Translations under genes and position numbers: made by a program
The notes under the pieces: generated by a model
Told to the model about the DNA's origin: nothing
Database searches by the model: none
Seen by the model: the letters and a program-made list of their open reading frames with translations, nothing else
Part shown: in pieces, positions 17,576-24,936 of the stretch
How positions within the stretch are numbered: position 1 is the first letter of the stretch
How the letters are laid out: each line of letters opens with the position of its first letter
Source of the DNA: an uncultured Methylomonas sp.
GTDB taxonomy: Bacteria > Pseudomonadota > Gammaproteobacteria > Methylococcales > Methylomonadaceae
Direction: 5' to 3'
NCBI GenBank assembly: GCA_936941155.1
Contig: CAKZJE010000031.1
Span: 62,001-126,000, forward strand
Length of the DNA: 64,000 bases

Positions 17576-18511
17576 ATGAAAAAAATCCCTATCGGTATCA
17601 GCAGTTGTTTACTCGGTGAAAATGTCCGTTTTGACGGCGGCAATAAACACAACGCTTACATCACCGGCACTCTCGGCGAATATTTTGAATTTCTGCCCTT
17701 TTGCCCTGAAGTTGCGATTGGCTTAGGCATTCCACGCCCCACCATTCACTTAATTAAAACCGACAATCAACTGCGCTGTGTCGGCGTAAAAGATGCAACG
17801 CTGGATGTCACCGACCGCTTACGCAATTACGCACTGGCACAAAAAACCGCTCAGGCGCATTTATCCGGTTATATTTTCAAAAAAGACTCGCCCAGCTGCG
17901 GCGTGGAGCGCGTGAAGGTTTACACCCATAATCAACCGCATCGCGAAGGCGTGGGCATTTATGCACAGCAAATTATGGCGAATAACCCTTTATTGCCGGT
18001 TGAAGAAGAAGGTCGCTTAGGCGATGCGGGATTGCGAGAAAATTTTATTCAGCGTGTTTATGTTTATCATCGCTGGCAAACTCTGCTGCAAGAAGGCTTA
18101 ACCGTGCAAAAACTCACGCATTTTCACGCGCGGCATAAATTGATTATTATGAGTCACGGCAATTATCAACCGCTTGGACAATTGCTTAGCACTGCAACTC
18201 AGGAGAATCTCACCCAAATTGCCGATGACTATATTGTGCAATTGATGACTATTTTGAAAAAGGTAGTCACGCGCGGACAGCATGTGAATGTGTTGCAGCA
18301 TATTCAAGGCTATTTGAAAAAAGAACTTGGCGCGGATGATAAAGCTGAATTAGGTGAAATTTTTGAACGTTATCGCAATGGCGAATTGCCGCTGATTGTG
18401 CCGATTACTTTATTGAAACATCACTTTCGCAAAACGCCCGATCCGTATATTGAAGACTCGTTTTATATGTCGCCCTATCCGCAAGAACTTAATTTAATCA
18501 ATCAGTTGTAA
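17576..18511 (+). CDS. DUF523 + DUF1722 fusion protein (YbbK/YbgA-like)
   Basis: 311 residues. Residues 1-150 form DUF523: ISSCLLGENVRFDGGNKHN and the FCPEVAIGLGIPRP and KKDSPSCGV motifs, with conserved cysteines. Residues 190-305 form DUF1722 (YbgA): HARHKLIIMSHG, YFKKEL-like YLKKELGADDKAELGEI and the final PYPQEL. The domain fusion is frequent in gammaproteobacteria. DUF523 has a recent link to 2-thiouracil or thio-base desulfidase activity in some homologues; function here is inference. Two bases separate it from the next gene. Confidence 0.88.
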   Translation: MKKIPIGISSCLLGENVRFDGGNKHNAYITGTLGEYFEFLPFCPEVAIGLGIPRPTIHLIKTDNQLRCVGVKDATLDVTDRLRNYALAQKTAQAHLSGYIFKKDSPSCGVERVKVYTHNQPHREGVGIYAQQIMANNPLLPVEEEGRLGDAGLRENFIQRVYVYHRWQTLLQEGLTVQKLTHFHARHKLIIMSHGNYQPLGQLLSTATQENLTQIADDYIVQLMTILKKVVTRGQHVNVLQHIQGYLKKELGADDKAELGEIFERYRNGELPLIVPITLLKHHFRKTPDPYIEDSFYMSPYPQELNLINQL

Positions 18512-18513
18512 TC

Positions 18514-19356
18514 ATGGCAAAAATATTATGCGTAGGCTGCGGTGATGTCGGCGGCACAGTTGCGAAACAATTGGCAGAAGCTGGACATCACGTCACAGGG
18601 TTAAAACGCCATCCGCCAGCAAAGGCAGATAAGGTGAATTATGTTGCTGCCGATATTACCGAGGCAGCGCAATTGCAAAATCTAGCGACGGATTTTGACA
18701 CCGTGTTTTTTGTGCTTTCACCAGATAGATACAGTGAAAATGGTTATCGTGCGGTTTATGAAACCGGTTTGGATAATTTACTGAATCATTTTGCCCGCGC
18801 GAAACAATCGCCGCGTTGGTTTTTCACTTCCTCAACCAGTGTTTATGCGCAATCACAGGGTGAATGGGTTGATGAAGAATCAGAGGCTGAACCGGAGAAT
18901 CCGAATAGTCAATTTATCCGCGCGGCAGAGCGCAAAATTATTGCCGCCAATCCTGAAAATATTGTGGTGCGGTTTAGTGGTATTTATGGCGAAGGGCGCG
19001 GTTATTTATTAAGGCTTGCGCAACAAGCTCCTGAAGTGCAAAAAAATCCGCCTTGTTTTACTAACCGCATTCATCAGCAGGATTGTGTAGGCGTGTTGTT
19101 GTTTTTGTTGCAGCAGCAAGCAAATGGAAAATTGTTGGAGCAATGTTATCTCGCTAGTGATGATAATCCCGCGCCGACGTGGGAGGTGATGACGTGGTTG
19201 GCTGAGCAAATGAAATGCCCGCCGCCTAAAGAAAAAACGACGCATAGTGCTGAAATGAATAAACGTTGCAATAATCAGCGTTTGAAAGCGTTGGGTTATC
19301 AATTTCGTTATCCGAGTTATCAAGAAGGGTATTTGCCGCTCATTAATCTAAGTTAA
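18514..19356 (+). CDS. NAD(P)-dependent epimerase/dehydratase-family protein (YeeZ-like)
   Basis: 280 residues, atypical short-chain dehydrogenase. The N-terminal nucleotide loop is VGCGDVGGTVAKQLAEAGH, close to GxxGxxG, and FFTSSTSVYAQSQGEW places the catalytic Ser region; the Y-x3-K pair is not obvious, as in YeeZ-type members. Cytosolic; substrate unknown. It begins two bases after the DUF523/DUF1722 gene, so both are probably one transcript. The stop codon merges with a family C palindrome. Confidence 0.8.
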   Translation: MAKILCVGCGDVGGTVAKQLAEAGHHVTGLKRHPPAKADKVNYVAADITEAAQLQNLATDFDTVFFVLSPDRYSENGYRAVYETGLDNLLNHFARAKQSPRWFFTSSTSVYAQSQGEWVDEESEAEPENPNSQFIRAAERKIIAANPENIVVRFSGIYGEGRGYLLRLAQQAPEVQKNPPCFTNRIHQQDCVGVLLFLLQQQANGKLLEQCYLASDDNPAPTWEVMTWLAEQMKCPPPKEKTTHSAEMNKRCNNQRLKALGYQFRYPSYQEGYLPLINLS

Positions 19357-19387
19357 ACCTTTCAGGTCTTGAAGACCTGAAAGGTTT
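19355..19387. repeat. Palindromic repeat, family C, fused to a stop codon
   Basis: 33 bases, arms AAACCTTTCAGGTCTT / AAGACCTGAAAGGTTT around a single G. It begins in the TAA of the epimerase-like gene and so also works as a hairpin at the transcript end. Confidence 0.9.
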
Positions 19388-19571
19388 GTAAAAAACTATT
19401 GAGCAGTAACGTGTCACCTCACTACATCTGTAAAAAAATCAAGTTCAGCTACATACTTTTTTCAGATAAAAAAGTAAAAGTTTATAATCTGTGTTTTCAA
19501 TATTATATGTTGTTTAACATAACAGACTTACAGTAGACTCCATTCTCAAGTCATCTTTAAAGTGTTTATTT

Positions 19572-20612
19572 ATGTATAAAATGCAATTCAATCAGTTTGC
19601 CTTTAAAGGCTGCCAATTTCCTTCACCAGAAATTGAAAAATTTAGGTTTATTGACTTATTTGCAGGGATTGGAGGGTTTCGTCTTGCAATGCAATCGGTT
19701 GGTGGAAAATGTCTTTTTTCAAGCGAATGGGATAAAGACGCACAAACAACTTATTTTGAAAACTTTGGCGAATTACCTGCTGGAGATATAAGAGATATTT
19801 CTGAAAAAGATATACCCAATCACGATGTTTTATGTGCGGGCTTTCCCTGTCAGCCATTTAGCTTAGCAGGAGTTTCTGCAAGAAACTCACGAAATACTGC
19901 ACATGGTTTTGCCTGTGAAACTCAAGGTACGCTATTTTTTGATGTAATGAGAATAGTTGCAGAAAAGCGTCCAGCTGTTATTTTTTTGGAAAATGTTAAA
20001 AACATTGTTAGACATAATGAAGGCAATACCTTTGCAGTCATAAAAAGAACAATTGAAGACTTGGGTTATTCATTCAATTACACGCTAGTTAATGCTCAAA
20101 CAGAAGTGCCGCAAAAACGAATTCGATGTTACATAGTATGTTTGCGTGATACCAAGCAAAAGTTTGAATTTCCAATATTTTCAGGCACTCCTTTGCCGTT
20201 AAAGTCAATTCTTGAAAATGAAAACACTTTGGGTGACGAATTTACCATTTCCGATAAATTATGGGCTGGGCATCAAAGACGAACAGCTACAAACTTAGCT
20301 CGAGGAGTTGGTTTTACCGCATTTTGCGTTGATATTAACAAGCCTGCAAATACCTTAGTGGCTCGTTATGGAAAAGATGGAAAAGAATGTTTAATCCCTC
20401 AATTAGGTAAAAACCCACGAAAACTCACTCCTAGAGAATGCGCTCGATTACAAGGTTATCCCGAATCCTTTAAAATACCTGTTTCAAAAACAGCGGCTTA
20501 TAAGCAATTTGGTAATTCAGTTGCGTTACCTGTGATAAAAAAAATTTCTGAAAAAATTTCTGATTATTTGATGGAAGAAAGACAATGCAATTCGGAGCTA
20601 TTCAAAAAATAA
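19572..20612 (+). CDS. C5-cytosine DNA methyltransferase (type II modification)
   Basis: 346 residues. All main C5 motifs appear in order: FIDLFAGIGGFRLAMQ (motif I, about 26-41), GFPCQPFSLAG (motif IV with catalytic Cys), FLENVKNI (motif VI), QKRIRCYIV (VIII), and QFGNSVALPV (X). It methylates cytosine in the target of the co-encoded nuclease, protecting host DNA. The target recognition region lies between VIII and X. The coding sequence is AT-rich compared with flanking genes. Its last 28 bases overlap the HNH gene. A short palindrome ATGTT-gttt-AACAT near 19507-19520 may be an operator (weak). Confidence 0.93.
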   Translation: MYKMQFNQFAFKGCQFPSPEIEKFRFIDLFAGIGGFRLAMQSVGGKCLFSSEWDKDAQTTYFENFGELPAGDIRDISEKDIPNHDVLCAGFPCQPFSLAGVSARNSRNTAHGFACETQGTLFFDVMRIVAEKRPAVIFLENVKNIVRHNEGNTFAVIKRTIEDLGYSFNYTLVNAQTEVPQKRIRCYIVCLRDTKQKFEFPIFSGTPLPLKSILENENTLGDEFTISDKLWAGHQRRTATNLARGVGFTAFCVDINKPANTLVARYGKDGKECLIPQLGKNPRKLTPRECARLQGYPESFKIPVSKTAAYKQFGNSVALPVIKKISEKISDYLMEERQCNSELFKK

Positions 20613-21421
20613 AATTTAATACAACTATAGGCTCTTATTCAGTTGTAACAGAGCGAGAAAACTATGACTCCCAAATTACTGCAACAGATTCAGAAGCAAA
20701 ACTATTAATTGATTTCTTTGGTAAAGAAAACATACCAATTGGAAATGTAAAATCACATAAAGAACAAGCTCAGAAAACACTAAGGTTATATCCTAAAGGA
20801 GATGAAATAAAATTAAACTTGGTTTTTCCAAAACCTAATAAAACAGAGCTAAGACTCTATTTATCAACAAAAGCCGGCTTTAAACCCATTCCAAACTCAA
20901 TTTGGTTTATGTTTATCAAAAACAATGAGCTATGGATTGGAAGCATGATAGAACAAGAATGGCGTGATGAAAATGCTCTCATTATTTATGACGAAACAGA
21001 AGGGGTTTATCAAGACTCCCTTTCCGAGCTGGACGAAATAAAAATTACAAAATTAAAAGCTCGTGATGTTTTTTCCAGAGATAGAAATATTGCTTTAGAA
21101 AGAATTAAAATCGAAAAATATATGTGTGAATATAATCCATCTCATATTCTGTTCAATTCACGTTACACTAATTTACCTTATCTTGAAGCCCATCATCTCA
21201 TTCCGCTCGCATTACAAAAAAACACAGCTAAAAAGCTTGATGTTATAGAAAATATTTTCAGCCTTTGCCCTTATTGTCATAGAGCAATTCATAATGCTGA
21301 CAAAGATTTAACACAAAATATAATTAAAAAACTTGCATTTAAAAGACCCGAATTGCTGAATATAATGGAGTTAAAAACCAGTGATATATTTAGCTTTTAT
21401 TCAGTTGAGGATATTTATTAG
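20585..21421 (+). CDS. HNH restriction endonuclease paired with the C5 methyltransferase
   Basis: 278 residues. The C-terminal third has an HNH/ββα-metal core: LEAHHLIPL, then ENIFSLCPYCHRAIHNADKD with the CxxC zinc knuckle and catalytic His. The N-terminal 180 residues carry no family I recognise and likely bind the DNA target. The ATG lies within the end of the methyltransferase gene, so the two are translationally coupled. AT-rich like its partner, which suggests arrival by transfer as a unit. No controller gene seen. Confidence 0.85.
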   Translation: MQFGAIQKIKFNTTIGSYSVVTERENYDSQITATDSEAKLLIDFFGKENIPIGNVKSHKEQAQKTLRLYPKGDEIKLNLVFPKPNKTELRLYLSTKAGFKPIPNSIWFMFIKNNELWIGSMIEQEWRDENALIIYDETEGVYQDSLSELDEIKITKLKARDVFSRDRNIALERIKIEKYMCEYNPSHILFNSRYTNLPYLEAHHLIPLALQKNTAKKLDVIENIFSLCPYCHRAIHNADKDLTQNIIKKLAFKRPELLNIMELKTSDIFSFYSVEDIY

Positions 21422-21519
21422 CTGTTAAAAATAAATCTTATTTGCCATCTCTAAAGGAGCAATACTCTGCCCTACTCATAAAAATATCGCATTAATCCAT
21501 TAGTTTTTCCTTAAAAATC

Positions 21520-23094
21520 ATGCATCTACTCACGCTGATTCATAAACCGCACAACCTGCAATTATCATTTGTACAAGGCGATAACGTTCTTAACATTCTC
21601 AATAGCGCGGAACTTAAAGTCAGCTCCGCTTGCGTCGGACACGGCTTTTGCGGCTTATGTCGCATCAAAATTATCAGCGGAAACGTATCCGATTTAACTG
21701 GCATTGAAAAAAGCCGCTTATCTATCCAACAAATTCAACAAGGAACGCGCCTTGCTTGCCAAATCAACGCGCTATCGAATCTGGAAGTGAGCATTGAAAA
21801 TCCCATCAACGTTTTAAAATGGCGAAAAATCCAACCGCTGGATAAATCTGCCCTGCACAACACAGCAAGCTATGGCATTGCGCTGGATTTGGGCACAACG
21901 CATTTGCGCCTGTCGTTGTGGAATATCACGCAACGAAAACGTGTGCTGGCGTGGTCTGCGTTTAATCCGCAATTTCGCTACGGTGCAGATGTGCTCACAC
22001 GCTTGATGGCGGCGCGAGAATCAGAAGCGGATGCTTTGGAACTGAAATTACTGATTCAACAAGCCATTAAAAACGCTCTGACGATTATCTGTACATTGCC
22101 GTTGACTATTGCGCAAATCAAAGCGTTATTGATTGTTGGCAACACGCCGATGCTGACTTTATTAAGTCAGAAAAACTTTCAGCAATTATTAGAGCCGGAA
22201 TATTGGACGCAAGCGGTTGAATGTCAAATTGATGAGGTGCGCGATTGGCAAACTTTTTTAAATTTAGACGCAAATACAGAAATTGCTAATGTTCCGCCGT
22301 TGGCAGGTTTCGTCGGCTCTGATTTGTTGGCTGGCGTTTTGGTCACTGAACTGACTCGCAGCAATGAACCCGCGCTGCTGATTGATTTTGGCACAAACTC
22401 AGAACTCGCGCTGTGGGATGGCGAAAAACTCTGGCTGAGTTCCGTGCCCGGCGGCCCCGCGTTTGAAGGTTCTGGAATTAGTTGTGGCTTGCCTGCTGGC
22501 GATGGGGCAATTTGTCGAATGAGTAAAAGTTCTGCGGATTTTTGGGATTATCAAGTGCTTGGCAAAGCGCGTCCTGCGGGATTATGTGGCTCAGCATTAG
22601 TAGATGTGATTGCGCAATTGCTGGCAACAGGCGAATTAAATCGTAATGGTCGGTTTAAAAACAGGGCTAATACTGAAATTTTATTGCCTTTATCCGCAGA
22701 ACATTTTCTGAGTGTAAAAAAACAAGATATTGATATTTTTCAACGCGCAAAAGCCGCAACCGGCGCGGCGCAACAACATTTATTCAAAGCCGCCGGTCTC
22801 AGTTTGACCGATTTAAAGCGCGTTTGTGTGTGCGGCGCGTTTGGGCAGTTTTTAAATGTGGCAAATGCTCAAGCAATCGGCTTGCTGCCTGCGTGTGCGG
22901 TGGAAAAAATTCAGCTGTATGAAAATACAGCTCTGAGTGGCTGCGAATTACTCTTATCAGCTACGGCTGCTGAAACAGAGCAACTGGAAAACATGAGAAC
23001 GCAGGCACACATTGTGAATATGGCGCATTCGTTTAGTTTTGATGATGCGTTTGTTGATAATTTATATTTGCAACCACTGCTGTTTGAAAAATAA
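21520..23094 (+). CDS. ATP-dependent reductive activator of corrinoid proteins (ASKHA/DUF4445)
   Basis: 524 residues. Residues 1-90 are a plant-type 2Fe-2S domain with C38, C44, C47 and C80 (SSACVGHGFCGLCR ... LACQ). From about residue 115 an ASKHA ATPase fold begins (YGIALDLGTTHLRLSLW) and continues through the DUF4445 region (LLIDFGTNSELALWDG, VPGGPAFEGSGISCG, VCVCGAFGQFLNVANAQAIGLLP). Proteins of this kind (RACE family) use ATP to drive one-electron reduction of inactive Co(II) corrinoid to Co(I). The next gene is a corrinoid protein, the obvious target. A stem at 23129-23156 (GTCGGTC / GACTGAC) followed by A-runs lies between the two. Confidence 0.9.
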   Translation: MHLLTLIHKPHNLQLSFVQGDNVLNILNSAELKVSSACVGHGFCGLCRIKIISGNVSDLTGIEKSRLSIQQIQQGTRLACQINALSNLEVSIENPINVLKWRKIQPLDKSALHNTASYGIALDLGTTHLRLSLWNITQRKRVLAWSAFNPQFRYGADVLTRLMAARESEADALELKLLIQQAIKNALTIICTLPLTIAQIKALLIVGNTPMLTLLSQKNFQQLLEPEYWTQAVECQIDEVRDWQTFLNLDANTEIANVPPLAGFVGSDLLAGVLVTELTRSNEPALLIDFGTNSELALWDGEKLWLSSVPGGPAFEGSGISCGLPAGDGAICRMSKSSADFWDYQVLGKARPAGLCGSALVDVIAQLLATGELNRNGRFKNRANTEILLPLSAEHFLSVKKQDIDIFQRAKAATGAAQQHLFKAAGLSLTDLKRVCVCGAFGQFLNVANAQAIGLLPACAVEKIQLYENTALSGCELLLSATAAETEQLENMRTQAHIVNMAHSFSFDDAFVDNLYLQPLLFEK

Positions 23095-23128
23095 AAGATT
23101 GTGTGTAAATAACAAGTCTTTAAGGATT

Positions 23129-23156
23129 GTCGGTCGAAAAGTAAGCTTTGACTGAC
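23129..23156. terminator. Hairpin between activator and corrinoid-protein genes
   Basis: Arms GTCGGTC (23129-23135) and GACTGAC (23150-23156) with a partly paired A/T loop, 35 bases past the activator stop. It may end or attenuate that transcript. A TTGACA box with a TATAAT-like box further on (about 23177-23217) suggests a promoter for the next gene, although the spacing is not classical. Confidence 0.35.
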
Positions 23157-23234
23157 AAAAAAATCTCCCCCTTTGACACATCTGTGATAAATTTCCACAT
23201 TTATAGACATATAATTTTCATCAGGAGCGTTTAA

Positions 23235-23900
23235 GTGCTTACCGAAATTATCGCGGCATACAATGAAGCGGTTTTTGACACCGACCGCGATAGTGCGTTA
23301 GAAATTATTCATTGCGCACTAGAGAGCGGCGTTTCTCCTGAAGATATTGTGTTTCAAGTTGTGATTCCTGCAATGGAATTGATGATTAAATCCATCAGTG
23401 AAGATTTTGATGCCAATCTTGCACAACACTTCATGGCATCGCAAATTGCCTCGCAAGTCACCGAAGAAATGGTGGCAAAATTCAAAAAAAGCCCTGAAAT
23501 TATCGGCACGGTGATTTTGGGAACTTCACACGGCGACATGCACACGCTGGGAAAACGGATTGTGTCGGGTTGTTTGCGTTCCTTGATGATTGATGTGGTT
23601 GATTTAGGCGTGAATGTTGCGCCAGAAAAATTTGTGGATGAAGCCGTTGCTCACAACGCGCCCGTTATCGCCATTTCCTCAATGATGATGCACACCGCCC
23701 GCAGTGACTTGGGCTGCATAAAAGTGCGTGAAATTTTAAAAGAACGAAATCTGGAAGCTAAAATCAAAATTGTAGTCGGCGGCGCACCTTATCGTTGGGA
23801 TCCTAATCTGTATAAAATCGTGCAGGCGGATGCGTGGGCAGAAGATGGAATTACCGCAGGCAAGGTGATTAAGGATTTGATTATGGAGATGAAAAAATGA
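23235..23900 (+). CDS. Corrinoid (B12-binding) protein, MtbC/MtaC-like
   Basis: 221 residues from a GTG start with AGGAG eight bases upstream. Residues 1-85 are the helical cap (B12-binding_2), and from residue 90 the Rossmann B12 domain begins with TSHGDMHTLGKRIVSG, carrying the DxHxxG motif whose His ligates cobalt from below; SSMMMHTA and IVVGGAPYRWD follow. Such proteins shuttle methyl groups between a substrate methyltransferase and a second methyltransferase. Start of the next gene overlaps by 4 bases (ATGA). Confidence 0.92.
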   Translation: MLTEIIAAYNEAVFDTDRDSALEIIHCALESGVSPEDIVFQVVIPAMELMIKSISEDFDANLAQHFMASQIASQVTEEMVAKFKKSPEIIGTVILGTSHGDMHTLGKRIVSGCLRSLMIDVVDLGVNVAPEKFVDEAVAHNAPVIAISSMMMHTARSDLGCIKVREILKERNLEAKIKIVVGGAPYRWDPNLYKIVQADAWAEDGITAGKVIKDLIMEMKK

Positions 23901-24924
23901 TAACCGGAATGGAGAGATTGGTTGCCGCAATGAATGGGGAAAAATCGGACAGAATTCCGGTTTTTTGCAATTTGCTTGACCAAGGTGCAAAGGAATTGGG
24001 AATCAGCACTCTGAAAGAATATTACTCTAACGGCGAATATGTGGCAGAAGCGCAGCTAAAAATGCGCGAAAAATACGGTTATGACAATGTCTGGAGTTTG
24101 TTTTATGTTGGAAAAGAAGCGGAATTATTAGGCTGCCAAAAAATTATTTACGCCACCGATGGCCCGCCGAATGTTGAACACTTTGTGATTCAATCGGATG
24201 CGGATATAGAAAAACTGCAAGTGCCAGAGGATATAACCTCGCATCCTGCCTGGGCAGAAGAGTTGAAATGTTTGCAAATTCTAAAGCGCGAGGCAAAAGG
24301 CAAATATCCGATTTGTGCGTATTTGACTGCCAGCATGACTTTGCCAGCGATTTTAATGGGCATGGATAAATGGTTTGAATTACTGTTTTTTGGTTCTCAC
24401 GACCTGCGCGACCTGCTGTTAAGCAAATGCAGCGAGTTTTTTCATAAAGAAGTCACTGCGTATCGCAATGCCGGTGCCGATATTATTTTGTACGCCAATC
24501 CGTTTGGCTCAACAGATTTTGTGCCGAAAAAACAATTTCAAAACTTATCCATGCCTTGGATGAAAAAAGATTTAGAGCCGGTTGGAATTGATGATGTGGT
24601 TTATTACTGCGGCAGTTCGCGGATGAATAATGTGATTGAACCTGTGATGGAACAATTAAATCTTAAATCGTTCTATTTAAGCCCGAATGATGATGTGGCA
24701 GCAGGGAAGAAAATCGTGGCAAATCGTGGCTTAACCTGCGGCGTGATTAATGATATTCGTTTGATTGGACAGAAGCCGAAGTGCGCAGCGAAGTGCAACG
24801 CATTATTGAGGCTGGCATGGCAGGGGGGAAATTTGCGTTTGGCACATTGGTGATGCCTTATAAAATTCCAGAACGTAATATTCGCGCTATGTTGGATGCC
24901 GCTTATGAATTTGGGCGATATTAA
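23897..24924 (+). pseudogene. MtaA/CmuA-like (UroD family) methyltransferase with a frameshift
   Basis: Frame one runs to a stop at 24851-24853 (318 residues), but homology breaks at about 24765. From TGG at 24766 the -1 frame carries on with WTEAEVRSEVQRIIEAGMAG and the usual UroD-family end (EFGRY, stop 24922-24924). The bases TTGATTGGACAG look like TTGATTGATTGGACAG after loss of one 4-base GATT unit. The family moves methyl groups from a corrinoid protein to a thiol or other acceptor, using Zn held by His/Cys. Here the HxC zinc motif reads YYCG, with Tyr for His. So the gene is either recently broken, rescued by slippage, or a sequencing error; only ~50 C-terminal residues are affected. 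Confidence 0.82.
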
Positions 24925-24936
24925 TTTTCTGTTGCC

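Noticed and set aside
20585-20612. Overlap of the C5 methyltransferase and HNH gene considered as a frameshifted fusion
   Set aside because: The methyltransferase ends naturally after motif X, and the HNH frame has its own ATG; both are complete.
23095-23234. Possible cobalamin riboswitch ahead of the corrinoid-protein gene
   Set aside because: The 140-base gap has no B12-box-like sequence or multi-stem layout; only a simple hairpin and promoter-like boxes are seen.
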